Below, piece after piece: positions 28,074-37,548 of a DNA stretch of 64,000 bases. How positions within the stretch are numbered: position 1 is the first letter of the stretch; the number at the start of each line of letters is the position of its first letter. Both the position numbers and the translations under genes were made by a program. The notes beneath the pieces were generated by a model. That model did no database searches, was not told where the DNA came from, and saw nothing but the letters and a program-made list of their open reading frames with translations. Origin of the DNA: Leptospira chreensis (GTDB lineage Bacteria > Spirochaetota > Leptospiria > Leptospirales > Leptospiraceae); assembly GCF_016919165.1 (NCBI RefSeq), contig NZ_JAFFPS010000008.1, positions 181,805 to 245,804 of the forward strand, written 5' to 3'.

Positions 28074-29203
28074 TTCCCCCCTCGGATTTCGTAGTCCACA
28101 ATCTTTGCCTTTAGATTCGCATGTTTCAAACTTAAATGAGAATTTTCTTTTAAACCGAACTTTCCTAAAAGAGAAAAATCGGCAGAGAGAACGGTAAACT
28201 TCCAACCACCAAATTCGTTTTTGATGACCCTTCCAAATTGAAAGTACATCTCTCTCAAATCTTCCATTGGTTTTCCAATTCTATCCCCATAAGGTGGATT
28301 TGTGACTACGTGGCCATTGTTTCCAAAATTGTTTTTTAGTTCCAAACAATTTCCGACTTCAAATTGCACAAAGTCTTCCACTCCTGCCTCATAAGCATTT
28401 TCTTTTGCTATGCGAATGGCTTCTGGATCCACATCAAATCCAAAGAGATGAGGTGATTCCGGTTTCTCTTTCTTTTTTTCCGAAAATACATAGGTCGGAA
28501 ATAGAATTTGGAAAACCGGGGATTCTGCAAATAGAAACCGATTGATTTCGCCGTAGAGACGTTCTCTAAGGGCAGCCTCAATGAGGATGGTTCCGGATCC
28601 GCACATAGGATCCACTAAGGTGTTTCCTTCCTTCCAACCAGAGGTTTCTAACATAGCTTGTGCTATGGGTTCTCGCACGGGAGCGTTGCCTGCAAATAAG
28701 CGGTAACCACGTCTTCCTACCGGATCCCCGGAAAAAGAAAGTTCAATGCTAAACCGGTCGGTATGGGAACGAACCACAATGGTGACATCTGCCATTCGTT
28801 TTTCAATTTCAGGTAGGGGAATTTTTTTACTGCGAAGTCTGTCGAGAACCGCATCTTTCATTCGATGCATGGTAAATTCAGAATTTCTTAGTTTGTCTTT
28901 TGTTTCTGCATCAATGCGAAAACTCACTTCCGGGCCAATGTATTTTTCCCAGGGAAGTTCACTTGCTTTGGCATAAAATTCATCGTAATCATCTGCGTTA
29001 TCATGTAGCAGCTGTAAGTTGATTCGCGAAGCAAATTTTGTATGGATGGCAAAATTGATTACATCTTCTTTTTTTCCAGAAAAGAAGACTCCACCTCGGT
29101 TCGAACTATCAATTTTGAGATGGTGAGTTTTTAATTCGGATTCCAAAAGCGGAGAAAGACCTTCTCCGCAAATGGCATGGTAAGTAGGGTGAGTAGGTTT
29201 TAT
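28070..29203 (-). CDS. THUMP-domain class I RNA methyltransferase (RlmL/TrmN-like)
   Basis: About 377 residues. The N-terminal THUMP region includes YHAICGEGLSPLL and GGVFFSG, followed by GYRLFAGNAPVREPIAQAML. The Rossmann methyltransferase has VDPMCGSGTILIEAAL (SAM motif I), FGFDVDPEAI and the catalytic TNPPYGDRIG, which indicates N-methylation of RNA. The conserved THUMP start extends upstream of the first usable TTG (29146). No ATG, GTG or TTG exists in frame back to a TGA. An AUA at 29203-29201 lies seven bases after AGGAG and overlaps the bfr stop, and is taken as the start. Whether 23S rRNA or tRNA is the target is not decidable. Confidence 0.8.
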   Translation of the reverse strand: MKPTHPTYHAICGEGLSPLLESELKTHHLKIDSSNRGGVFFSGKKEDVINFAIHTKFASRINLQLLHDNADDYDEFYAKASELPWEKYIGPEVSFRIDAETKDKLRNSEFTMHRMKDAVLDRLRSKKIPLPEIEKRMADVTIVVRSHTDRFSIELSFSGDPVGRRGYRLFAGNAPVREPIAQAMLETSGWKEGNTLVDPMCGSGTILIEAALRERLYGEINRFLFAESPVFQILFPTYVFSEKKKEKPESPHLFGFDVDPEAIRIAKENAYEAGVEDFVQFEVGNCLELKNNFGNNGHVVTNPPYGDRIGKPMEDLREMYFQFGRVIKNEFGGWKFTVLSADFSLLGKFGLKENSHLSLKHANLKAKIVDYEIRGGK

Positions 29204-29676
29204 TCCGAGTCTCCTAATTTCTGTGACAAGTAGTTTTGGATACTGATCGTTTCGATAATGGATTTTTGAGTTTCAATCCAATCAATATGTTCTTCTTCGG
29301 AAACAAGGATTTTCTCTAAGAGTTCTCTGGTTCCGTTGTCTTTAGCAGCAACACAAATATCGATTCCTCGATTCAGTCTTTCCACAGCACCATATTCCAA
29401 CTGTAAGTCATGGTCCAACATTTCTGGGACAGTTTGTCCTACATTGATTTTTGAGTATTTTTGTAAGTCCGGAATTCCATCGAAATACAAAATCCTTTCG
29501 ATGATTTCGTCGGCATGTTTCATCTCTTCAATGGACTCTTTTCTGAGGTAGTCCGCAAGTTCCAAATACCCCCAGTTTTTACAGAGTTTTGCATGAATAA
29601 AATACTGATTGATGGCTGTGAGCTCTGCTGTGAGAACTTCCGCTAAAATGTCTATTACTTCTTTCTTTCCCTTCAT
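29200..29676 (-). CDS. bfr: bacterioferritin
   Basis: A 158-residue ferritin-like subunit of usual length. All ferroxidase ligands are present: E18, E51, H54, E94, E127 and H130. The heme-ligand methionine is M52 (EEMKHA), so this is a heme-binding Bfr rather than a plain ferritin. It stores iron and consumes H2O2 or O2 in the cytoplasm. First gene of an apparent operon with the THUMP methyltransferase, the NAGS-like gene and the DCC gene. Divergent from the thiolase-like gene across 79 bases; no Fur box could be identified with confidence. Confidence 0.95.
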   Translation of the reverse strand: MKGKKEVIDILAEVLTAELTAINQYFIHAKLCKNWGYLELADYLRKESIEEMKHADEIIERILYFDGIPDLQKYSKINVGQTVPEMLDHDLQLEYGAVERLNRGIDICVAAKDNGTRELLEKILVSEEEHIDWIETQKSIIETISIQNYLSQKLGDSE

Positions 29677-29755
29677 ATGGGTGGCCTCATTTTATTGCGT
29701 TCAAATGGAAAGATAATTGGTTTTCATAGAATAGGCAAGCTTAAAGTATATTCGT

Positions 29756-30856
29756 ATGAATAAAGTTTACATTCACAATCCTGCATTGAGTGTATTCGGA
29801 AAACACAAAGGATCACAGTTAGATTTATCCTTTGCGACCGCAAAACAATCTGTACATGAGTTTCAATCTCACAAGATTCAGTTCATTATCTATGCAAGTT
29901 TCTCTCCTGATTCTTATAATAAGGAATATCACTTATCTGCAAAACTTGCCGCTAGGCTTGGACTTCGTGATTTGTATTCCGTACGAATGGAAACAGCATC
30001 TTCTTCAGGAGCTGCTGCCTTTCAATTGGGAGTGAATTTAATTCTCAGTGGCAGATTTGATCATGGTTTGGTGATTGCCACGGAACTCATGTCAGCACTC
30101 AGTCGAGAGGAAAGTAATCTTTTGTTAGGTTCTGTTTTATCCGATTCACAAAGAGCACTGGGAATGTCTATGGCACAGGGTGGGGCCATGATCACTCGTA
30201 AGTATTTAGATGATTATGGATACAAAGACGAAGACCTTTATGCAATCGCAAAGAAACTTCATGACAATGGGCTAAAGAATCCAAAAGCCCATATCAAAAA
30301 GAATCTAACTTGGGAAGAATACCAGAACCAACCCAAAATCACAAGTCCCTTAGGATTGTATGATATCTCACCACTATCAGATGGATCAGCAGCCCTCATC
30401 CTTTCCAAGGATCCGAGTTCAATTGTTGTGAAAGGAATGGGTTCGGGAACAGCTCCCTTCTTATCTTCTGCCGATCCCAGTTTTCTTGCCAATCGCATCG
30501 CTTTTGAAAAAGCTTACAAGGAAGCAGGAGTCAGTCCCAGTGACATTGATTTTGCCGAATTACACGATGCCTTCACTCCTTTTGAGCTTGTGGGTGCCGA
30601 AGATGCTGGATTTTTCAAACGAGGAGAGGCCCTGTTCCAAGTGAAGGCGGGTCTCACCCATCCCAAGGGCAAAATCCCTATCAATTCTTCGGGAGGCCTC
30701 AAATCGAGGGGCCATCCGGTGGGTGCCTCGGGGCTCGCACAAATTGTAGAACTTTGCCGGTTCTTTGAGGAATGGCCGGAAAAGCAGTTGGCAGTAGCAC
30801 AAAGTATAGGTGGACTTGCTACAAACAACTTTGTGTCGATACTAGAAAGAGAGTGA
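29756..30856 (+). CDS. thiolase-like protein with Ser in place of the nucleophile Cys
   Basis: A 366-residue protein of the SCP2/archaeal-type thiolase family. Conserved blocks are ELHDAFTPFEL, INSSGGLKSRGHPVGASG and IGGLATNN. At the position of the acyl-accepting cysteine (usually E-x-A-C-A-S-G) the sequence reads ETASSSG, placing Ser82 there. Without the cysteine, standard thiolysis or condensation is doubtful. It may be a non-catalytic partner, such as those forming complexes with HMG-CoA synthase in archaea, or use a different chemistry. The stop overlaps the start of the GT9 gene by one base (TGATG). Confidence 0.75.
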   Translation: MNKVYIHNPALSVFGKHKGSQLDLSFATAKQSVHEFQSHKIQFIIYASFSPDSYNKEYHLSAKLAARLGLRDLYSVRMETASSSGAAAFQLGVNLILSGRFDHGLVIATELMSALSREESNLLLGSVLSDSQRALGMSMAQGGAMITRKYLDDYGYKDEDLYAIAKKLHDNGLKNPKAHIKKNLTWEEYQNQPKITSPLGLYDISPLSDGSAALILSKDPSSIVVKGMGSGTAPFLSSADPSFLANRIAFEKAYKEAGVSPSDIDFAELHDAFTPFELVGAEDAGFFKRGEALFQVKAGLTHPKGKIPINSSGGLKSRGHPVGASGLAQIVELCRFFEEWPEKQLAVAQSIGGLATNNFVSILERE

Positions 30857-31917
30857 TGCCCGAAAAAATACTGATCATCCAAACCGCCTTCCTCGGAGAC
30901 CTGATTCTATCGACTTCGTTTTTTCATGCAGTAAAAACAGAACATCCGGGAGCAGAACTTCATGTGTTAGTGAATGCTGGCACGGAGTCTGTTTTGGAGA
31001 ATAATCCCGATATAACAAGAGTTTGGTCTTTAGACAAAAAACGGATCAAAAAAAATCCGTTTGCGTTTTTACATTTTGCCGGTTTGTTAAAAAAAGAAAA
31101 TTTTAATAAGGTATACTCTGCTCATTTTTCTTTCCGCTCGAGTTTACTTTCTTATCTTACGAAAGCTCCTATACGTATCGGATACAAAGAGTCGGGATTT
31201 TCTTTTTTACATACCAAAACAATCCAAAGACCCAAACAAGGTCCACACGAGGTAGAAAAACTTTTTTCATTGTTATTCGAAGCCTATGATTTTCCCAGTG
31301 GTAGGGAAAGAAGACCTTATCTATTTCCTGGAGAAACAGAGGAAGGTACTTTTCTTACTAAAAAAAAGGCGATCCTTTCCAACGAAGAAGGTTATATACT
31401 AATCGCCCCATCTTCTCTTTGGGAAACCAAACGAATGCCTGAGGAAAAATTTGTCAGTGTCATCACACAAATCCTTCGCAAACGAAAAGAAACTGTGATT
31501 TTGATTGGAAGTAAGGCTGATTTAGAAATTGAAAATACCATATTCCGTCTGATGAAAACAGAACCCTTACAACTTCGGGAAAGGGACCGTCTCTTATCCC
31601 TTGTGGGAAAAACAAATCTAAAGGAACTAATGGTTTGGATTCGGAATGCAACAGCAATCATTTCCAATGATTCCAGTCCCATCCATTTTGCATCTGCCTT
31701 CAATACACCCACTGTCATGTTGTATGGGGCAACCATTCCTGCTTTTGGTTATGGAAGTCTTTCTGATAGACATAAAATTATGGAAGTCCAAGGTCTAAAT
31801 TGTAGGCCTTGCGGAATCCATGGAGGACGAATTTGTCCAGAAGGACATTTCCGTTGTATGATGGACCAAAACCCTGTCCGCATTTTTGAAGCCCTAGAGG
31901 AAGTCATCAAACCATGA
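30856..31917 (+). CDS. glycosyltransferase family 9 (heptosyltransferase-like)
   Basis: A 353-residue protein. The N-terminus ILIIQTAFLGDLILST is the GT9 signature with its catalytic Asp. The C-terminal domain has LIAPSSLWETKRMPEEKF and ISNDSSPIHFASAFNTPTV, the nucleotide-sugar site of ADP-heptose:LPS heptosyltransferases. C-terminal cysteines (CRPCG...CPEGHFRCM) match the WaaF-type insertion. It probably adds a sugar to the LPS inner core at the cytoplasmic face; the donor is inferred. The open frame extends upstream into the thiolase gene, but ATG 30856 gives the family start. Confidence 0.85.
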   Translation: MPEKILIIQTAFLGDLILSTSFFHAVKTEHPGAELHVLVNAGTESVLENNPDITRVWSLDKKRIKKNPFAFLHFAGLLKKENFNKVYSAHFSFRSSLLSYLTKAPIRIGYKESGFSFLHTKTIQRPKQGPHEVEKLFSLLFEAYDFPSGRERRPYLFPGETEEGTFLTKKKAILSNEEGYILIAPSSLWETKRMPEEKFVSVITQILRKRKETVILIGSKADLEIENTIFRLMKTEPLQLRERDRLLSLVGKTNLKELMVWIRNATAIISNDSSPIHFASAFNTPTVMLYGATIPAFGYGSLSDRHKIMEVQGLNCRPCGIHGGRICPEGHFRCMMDQNPVRIFEALEEVIKP

Positions 31918-33233
31918 AATTGCCTGATAAAAAAACAAAAGAATACAATTCGAAATTATACCGCAGCCGGATCCAACACATCCAAAAGAAGTTAAAAAAA
32001 GGAGAGATCTTTTTACTCTTTGCCGCAAGCCATAAAATTAGAAATCGAGATGTAGAGTATAAGTTTCGCCAGAATTCAGATTTTTATTATTTAACGGGAA
32101 TCACAGAAGAAGATTCCATCCTTGTCATCACGAGTGAAGTTGCGGGAATGTTCTGTTTGCCTAAGGACAAAGAAAAGGAAATTTGGACCGGAATTCGTTT
32201 GGGAAAGGAAAAAATCAAATCCATGTTAGGTTTGAATTTTTCTTATGACTTAAGTGATTGGGAAAAAGAAAGACCAGCTATACTCATTGGAAATCATACC
32301 CTCTATTATTTTTTTGGAGAGAACCCAGACCGGGACCGGGAACTGATTACAGAATGTCGTAATCTTTCGGAACGCGCTCGGGAAGGAAAGTTTGGTCCTC
32401 ATCGCATCGAACACCCCAATTTTTTACACGAAGAAAGGTTAATCAAATCCAAAGAAGAAATTGCACTTTTAAAAAATGCAGCAGAAGTGACAAAACTTGG
32501 CCATATGCGCATTATGCGAGAAAGTAAACCAGGGATGTATGAATACGAATTGGAGGCACTTCTCGATCAGGAGTACTTAAAGTATGGGTCGATTGGTGGT
32601 GGTTATGGTCATATCGTAGCCGCGGGAAAAAATGCCTGCATCCTTCACTATGTGAGTAATGACGATGTCCTAAAGGATGGAGACTTGGTTCTTGTGGACT
32701 CAGGGGCCGAATGGAATTATTATACTGCCGATGTGACTCGTGTTTTCCCAGTTGGTAAAAAATTCACCGAAGCCCAAAAGACGATTTATGAAATTGTCCT
32801 CTATGCCCAAAAGAATGCCATCCGTAGTTCCGTTGTCGGAACTCCTTTTAATGAAGTACATGAAAAAACAGTTCGATTCCTTGCGGATTGTCTCAGAGAC
32901 ATGGGATTTTTAAAAGGAAGTTTAGAAGAAATCATCGATAAAGGCACGTACCGAAAGTTCTATATGCATAGAACAGGCCATTATCTAGGAATGGATGTCC
33001 ATGATGTGGGAAGGTATTTTTTAGAAGGAAAGTCAAGACCACTAAAAGACGGTCAGGTGGTCACAGTGGAACCTGGTTTGTATTTTGATCCTTCCGACGA
33101 TTCCATTCCTAAGGAATACCGAGGGATTGGAATTCGTATCGAAGATGATATTTTGATACATGGAAAAAATCCAATCAACCTAACCGAATCCATCCCTAAA
33201 GAAATTGCCGATATTGAAGCCTTAAAAGCCTGA
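31914..33233 (+). CDS. pepP: Xaa-Pro aminopeptidase (aminopeptidase P, M24B)
   Basis: A 439-residue metallopeptidase that removes N-terminal residues before proline. The N-terminal creatinase-like domain (FRQNSDFYYLTGITEED) is typical of bacterial AMP. The dinuclear metal site is complete: Asp in LVDSGAEWN, Asp in YTADVTR, His in TGHYLGMDVHD, Glu in VTVEPGLYF, and Glu in GIRIEDD. The ATG overlaps the GT9 stop (ATGA), so it belongs to the thiolase-like/GT9 operon even though the functions are unrelated. Confidence 0.92.
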   Translation: MKLPDKKTKEYNSKLYRSRIQHIQKKLKKGEIFLLFAASHKIRNRDVEYKFRQNSDFYYLTGITEEDSILVITSEVAGMFCLPKDKEKEIWTGIRLGKEKIKSMLGLNFSYDLSDWEKERPAILIGNHTLYYFFGENPDRDRELITECRNLSERAREGKFGPHRIEHPNFLHEERLIKSKEEIALLKNAAEVTKLGHMRIMRESKPGMYEYELEALLDQEYLKYGSIGGGYGHIVAAGKNACILHYVSNDDVLKDGDLVLVDSGAEWNYYTADVTRVFPVGKKFTEAQKTIYEIVLYAQKNAIRSSVVGTPFNEVHEKTVRFLADCLRDMGFLKGSLEEIIDKGTYRKFYMHRTGHYLGMDVHDVGRYFLEGKSRPLKDGQVVTVEPGLYFDPSDDSIPKEYRGIGIRIEDDILIHGKNPINLTESIPKEIADIEALKA

Positions 33234-33266
33234 TTTGTTTTCTTTGGTAAATTTTAATTCTGCTTT

Positions 33267-33725
33267 ATGACTAGAGAACTTCCTAAACGCTTTCGCTCGG
33301 TTCGGTATTTTGATCGCATCAGTTCGGAAATTGCTGAAATCGTTCGTTTAGAGATGGAAAGATTAGGGTATCCGGGCCTTACTACTTCCCATTTTGAAAT
33401 TCTCACCTTTCTTTTACGAAGTTCTGTTCCCATCAACATGACTCAAATTGCCAAAACGATTGAGAAAACAAAACCAACTTGTACGGTTCTTGTGAATCGA
33501 TTGGTGAAGGAAGGTCTTGTGGAAAGAAATCCCTCACCGAGTGATGGAAGGGAATGGGCATTACTATTGTCAAAAGATGGGAAAAAAATACGAAAGAAGA
33601 TCGTTACCATTTCGGCAAAACTCCTTTCGTTACAAACATGGGGAATCTCAAAAGAAAACGAGGACATTTTGTATCCTATCCTCGATCAAATTTATAAACA
33701 TATCCGTAAGGAAAAAGAAAGTTAA
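33267..33725 (+). CDS. MarR-family transcriptional regulator
   Basis: A 152-residue winged-helix protein. The recognition helix region is NMTQIAKTIEKTKPTCTVLVNRL, followed by the wing VERNPSPSDGREWALLLSKDGKK with the conserved D-x-R. N- and C-terminal helices form the dimer interface. It is 33 bases after pepP and convergent with the crotonase gene. A perfect 14-bp palindrome in front of that crotonase gene is a reasonable candidate operator. Confidence 0.88.
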   Translation: MTRELPKRFRSVRYFDRISSEIAEIVRLEMERLGYPGLTTSHFEILTFLLRSSVPINMTQIAKTIEKTKPTCTVLVNRLVKEGLVERNPSPSDGREWALLLSKDGKKIRKKIVTISAKLLSLQTWGISKENEDILYPILDQIYKHIRKEKES

Positions 33726-33740
33726 ACGAAAACCTTCTCC

Positions 33741-34499
33741 TTAAGAAGTAAATACAGGTCTTCTGACTTGAACGGAAGCAGAGATTCCTTCTTGTGCATC
33801 TTTGGATTGGATGCTTTGGATGGTAGCTTTGATATCTGTTTCAATTAATGCCAAAAGATTTTTTTGAACGCTCAAAATTCCCGCTTTTGTATCTTTCATT
33901 GCAGACAGGGAATTTTTTTTCAGTTTGGTTTGTAAGGATTTGGATTTTTTTCTTAGCTCTTCTTCATTCGACGCGATTTCTTCAAACAAAGCGGGCATTT
34001 CCTTTGCTTTGAAAGCATCACCTAACAAAACATGTCTTTTGGCAGCATCATTTCCAATAGCTTCTCCAAGAAGGGCATAAATAAAAGAAGGAACTTGGAT
34101 TCCGATTTTTACTTCGGGAAGTCCAAAACGAATGTCTTCTGTGACATAGCGGTAATCACAAACAAGAGCAAGCATGGCACCGTATCCAAGAGCATGACCA
34201 GAAATTTCTGCGATGGTGGGAACCGGAAGTATGAACAGGTCTTTTAAGTTTTCATAGAATAAATTTAAGAAGGGTGCCAGATCTTTTGACATGTCCATTG
34301 TGCTGACAGTGGTTAGGTCGAGTCCCAAGGAAAATGTTCCGGGTGCATCACTTTTTAAAACAATGGCTTTGGAGTTTGATTCCTTTGCGGATTGGATTGT
34401 TTTCTTCAAAGCCAAAAACGATTCGTTAGAAAAACTGTTCTTGTCATTGATTCCCAATCGGATAAACCCGATTCCGTCTACTTGTTCGAATGAAATCAT
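33741..34499 (-). CDS. enoyl-CoA hydratase/isomerase family protein (crotonase fold)
   Basis: A 252-residue crotonase-fold protein. The first oxyanion-hole region is GTFSLGLDLTTV and the second is ISGHALGYGAMLALVCDYRY. It is followed by RFGLPEVKIGIQVP, carrying one acidic residue of the hydratase pair. The second catalytic Glu is not clear, so an isomerase or other acyl-CoA activity is equally possible. It has its own promoter region upstream with a palindrome, and is next to the MarR gene, whose family often controls acyl-CoA genes. Confidence 0.8.
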   Translation of the reverse strand: MISFEQVDGIGFIRLGINDKNSFSNESFLALKKTIQSAKESNSKAIVLKSDAPGTFSLGLDLTTVSTMDMSKDLAPFLNLFYENLKDLFILPVPTIAEISGHALGYGAMLALVCDYRYVTEDIRFGLPEVKIGIQVPSFIYALLGEAIGNDAAKRHVLLGDAFKAKEMPALFEEIASNEEELRKKSKSLQTKLKKNSLSAMKDTKAGILSVQKNLLALIETDIKATIQSIQSKDAQEGISASVQVRRPVFTS

Positions 34500-34517
34500 T
34501 TGGATCCTCTAAATTTG

Positions 34518-34531
34518 GTTAGATATCTAAC
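34518..34531. promoter_or_regulatory. 14-bp palindrome, candidate MarR-type operator
   Basis: GTTAGATATCTAAC is perfectly self-complementary and lies 19-32 bases upstream of the crotonase start codon, where it would cover a promoter or early leader. TTAG-N4-CTAA symmetry is common for MarR-family sites, and a MarR gene ends 16 bases beyond the crotonase gene. No second copy was noticed at the MarR gene's own start. Confidence 0.4.
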
Positions 34532-34569
34532 TAATGAGACGGGGAGAAAAACCGGCAAGAGGAATTTTT

Positions 34570-35751
34570 TTATTTGGAATTTAAAAGATAGGTTTTAATG
34601 ACTTCTTTCATGACAGAAAGGCCAATCGGGAGGGCATCTTCATCAAAATCAAAAAAAGAACTGTGGTGCGGGTGGACAAGGCCTTTGGATTCATTCCTTG
34701 AACCGATAAAAAAATAACATCCAGGACGCTCCATTAGGAAGGCAGAAAAATCTTCACCACCCATTGTCCTTGTATTTTCTTCTGTAAGAGAGTCCGCTCC
34801 AAGAACATTCTTTGCCGCCTCTCTCACAATATCTGCCATCGCTGGATCATTGATGGTAGGTTTGTCGATCCGGTTGTACTCAAACTCAATGTCGGCACCG
34901 AACCCAGAAGCCACTTGTTTGACAAGAGACTCCATTCGTTTCGGAACCATTTCATAGACTGATTTGGAATAAGTTCTTACGGTTCCGTGTAAAATCGCAT
35001 TTTCTGGAATCACATTGAAGGCATTCCCGGAGTGGAAAGAACCTACAGTCACCACACAAGGCTCTAGCGGGTCTACATTCCGAGAGACCAGGGTTTGCAG
35101 AGCTGTCACTAAATGAGAGCCCACAACAATGGGATCTACCGTATGTTGGGGCATCGCCCCGTGGCCTGAAGTTCCTTTCACGGTGATTTTGAATTCATCC
35201 ACAGAAGCCATCATGGTTCCGTTCACCACACCGACTTTTCCGAGATCAATATGATTCCAGACATGGAGGGCAAATACAGAATCCACTTTGTACCGTTCCA
35301 AAATTCCGGAGGCAATCATACGATCAGCACCCGAGCCACCTTCTTCCGCCGGTTGGAAACAAAGAAGGACACGACCTTTCGGAACAAATTCAGAAAATGC
35401 GGTTTTTAATTCGGAAGAAAGAGCCATAAGGATGCTCGTGTGTCCGTCATGGCCACAGGCATGCATCTTTCCGGGAGTTTTACTTTTGTATTCGTGGGTA
35501 TTTTCTTCATGGATGGGGAGAGCATCCATATCGGCTCGGACAAGGACTGTTTTTCCAGGAATTCCTGAATCAAAAAGAGCGACAAGGCCTGTTTCCGCAA
35601 TCCCTGATTCCACCTGAAATCCTAAAGATTCCAAATGGGCCTGCACATAAGAGGCAGTTTCCTTTTCCTCATATTTGAGTTCTGGGAACTGGTGGAAGGT
35701 TCGTCTGTAACGAACCATTTCCTCTTTGCGGTTTGTAGGATAGGGTTTCAT
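34570..35751 (-). CDS. M20D family amidohydrolase / aminoacylase
   Basis: A 393-residue dizinc-type hydrolase of N-acyl amino acids or hippurate-like substrates. The M20D signature is complete: [10 protein letters not shown] at the start, [18 protein letters not shown] (Cys and His ligands), [10 protein letters not shown], and the final His in [11 protein letters not shown]. The dimerisation domain insertion lies at ~185-300 (GTSGHGAMP). The start overlaps the stop of the preceding TolC-family gene (ATGA), so the two are coupled. Confidence 0.9.
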   Translation of the reverse strand: MKPYPTNRKEEMVRYRRTFHQFPELKYEEKETASYVQAHLESLGFQVESGIAETGLVALFDSGIPGKTVLVRADMDALPIHEENTHEYKSKTPGKMHACGHDGHTSILMALSSELKTAFSEFVPKGRVLLCFQPAEEGGSGADRMIASGILERYKVDSVFALHVWNHIDLGKVGVVNGTMMASVDEFKITVKGTSGHGAMPQHTVDPIVVGSHLVTALQTLVSRNVDPLEPCVVTVGSFHSGNAFNVIPENAILHGTVRTYSKSVYEMVPKRMESLVKQVASGFGADIEFEYNRIDKPTINDPAMADIVREAAKNVLGADSLTEENTRTMGGEDFSAFLMERPGCYFFIGSRNESKGLVHPHHSSFFDFDEDALPIGLSVMKEVIKTYLLNSK

Positions 35752-37493
35752 AACTTGTCAGTTTCTTGTTTGGCTCTCTTTTCGACTTCTTCCAAAATGG
35801 AATAGAGATCGAGTCCATATTTCTCAAAAAGAGAATTTTTTGCCAACTCATAACGAACTAAATTAATATTAAAATTGATCTTGGCTTGGGTTACCGCAAG
35901 CTCCACATTCGCCAAACTATCCAGGGCATTTTTTACGTTAACAGCCGTGTAACGACCTTGGCGGAATCGTTCCATAAGCCCATTGTAGAAAATTTCCGTT
36001 TCCCTTCTTGTTTTTAACAGGTCTTTGAGAAGGGCGTGACTTGACTCCAATGCTTCATATCGATTGTCAATTTCTTGAGTAATCTCTTGTTCCAAATTCT
36101 GGATTTTCATCTCGTTTACTTTGAGATTGGTTTCCGCATCCCGAATTCCCGCTTTGATTCCTAAATCCCAAAGAGGATAGGACATCTTTAATTCAGCAAG
36201 AATTTGTGGATGGTTGAAGGAAGTGATTCCCCTTTGGCGTGCAATGAAATTGTCTTGAGGAGAAATAAAATTTTGTCCAATGGAACTATAAGAAAAAGTA
36301 GCGAGTAACGAAGGATCATCTTCGGCAAGAGCAGTATTCAAAGCAAGTTTTGCGATCTCTCTTTCTCTTTTTAAGATGAGATAGTCGGTTCTTCGAGAAA
36401 GCGCATATTCTTTGTCCGCTTTTAGATTAATTCCTGTGGGAAGGATTTCACTTAAATCAGTAACACCTTCGATGGAAGATCCTGTATCCACGTTTAAGAT
36501 CCGAACTAAATTTCTTTCTGCTTCAATGCGGTCCACTTTTGCTTTTTCGAGTAGGGACTGCGTGCGTAAATAGGCCTGGTTCCATTGGTTGACTTCAAAT
36601 CCTTCGGAAAGTCCAAGACCTGTTTTCCGTAAAGTGAGACGTCGGATCTCTTCTGTATTTTTGGAAACTTTTTCGTAAGTGGCAATGCGAGAATCCACAA
36701 TACTGAGTGACCAGTAGTCCACGAGAATCTTAACCACAAGTTGTGTTAGGATATTGATATAGTTTTCACGAACGAGTAAGGTTTGGTTTTTTAGAAGTTT
36801 TTCTTTGTCTTCTTCGTTTTTACCAAAACCATATTTAAGAAGTTCCTGGGATAGGGTCGCAGAAACGGCTCCCGTGTACATAGGGGGAGCTGCTAGTAAA
36901 CTTCCAAAACCAGCCGCCTGGTTGGGATTTTCAAATGCGTTTACGTCATAACGAATGGTGCTGATTTCTGTTTTGAAATAGGTTCCCGTTCGGAACTGTT
37001 TTTCGATACCCGCAGAGATTTTGTCTTGGGAACGAATTGTTCCGGCAAAGATGTTGTTTCGGTTATCAGGAAAAAGTTGTTTGGAGGACTGGATACTTGC
37101 CAAGGCCTTCCAAGTGTATTTGGACTCGTTTTTCCATTCGGGGCTGTCTGCCTTCACAATCTCCAATTTGGCATTTTGAACAATCGTATTGTTCTCAATG
37201 ACCTGCTCAATTGCCTGGGCAATGCTCAATCGAAGTTTTTTCGGGCCATTTCCCGATTGGAGAGAATCTGGCACTGTATTGCCGTTTTCCCACTGGGAAA
37301 GCTGCATCCGTTTTACATCCTCATCAAAATCAGAATCCGCAAAAATTGGGAAACTGAGAAGACTAAAAGATATTAACCAACTGGTCAACTTTCGAGGATT
37401 GATGCTAAAATACGGGGAAGAAATATTATGACTGTTCAATGGAAACTTCTTAAACCCCTTACTCAGACAAGATGAAAAAATCAATGTTGTCAA
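35748..37493 (-). CDS. TolC-family outer-membrane efflux protein
   Basis: Up to 581 residues. A signal peptide ([18 protein letters not shown]) is followed by two long repeats of alternating coiled helices typical of OEP domains ([58 protein letters not shown]). It would form a trimeric channel through outer membrane and periplasm for a type I exporter or RND pump, neither of which is adjacent. The start is uncertain. The frame opens at TTG 37493, but internal TTG codons at 37439 and 37388 give more normal signal peptides. Coupled by ATGA to the amidohydrolase. Confidence 0.85.
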   Translation of the reverse strand: MTTLIFSSCLSKGFKKFPLNSHNISSPYFSINPRKLTSWLISFSLLSFPIFADSDFDEDVKRMQLSQWENGNTVPDSLQSGNGPKKLRLSIAQAIEQVIENNTIVQNAKLEIVKADSPEWKNESKYTWKALASIQSSKQLFPDNRNNIFAGTIRSQDKISAGIEKQFRTGTYFKTEISTIRYDVNAFENPNQAAGFGSLLAAPPMYTGAVSATLSQELLKYGFGKNEEDKEKLLKNQTLLVRENYINILTQLVVKILVDYWSLSIVDSRIATYEKVSKNTEEIRRLTLRKTGLGLSEGFEVNQWNQAYLRTQSLLEKAKVDRIEAERNLVRILNVDTGSSIEGVTDLSEILPTGINLKADKEYALSRRTDYLILKREREIAKLALNTALAEDDPSLLATFSYSSIGQNFISPQDNFIARQRGITSFNHPQILAELKMSYPLWDLGIKAGIRDAETNLKVNEMKIQNLEQEITQEIDNRYEALESSHALLKDLLKTRRETEIFYNGLMERFRQGRYTAVNVKNALDSLANVELAVTQAKINFNINLVRYELAKNSLFEKYGLDLYSILEEVEKRAKQETDKL

Positions 37494-37548
37494 TCAACCT
37501 AAAATGTAAAAAGCTACGTGGAGAAACGTTAGTTTCTGGGAGTGCAAT

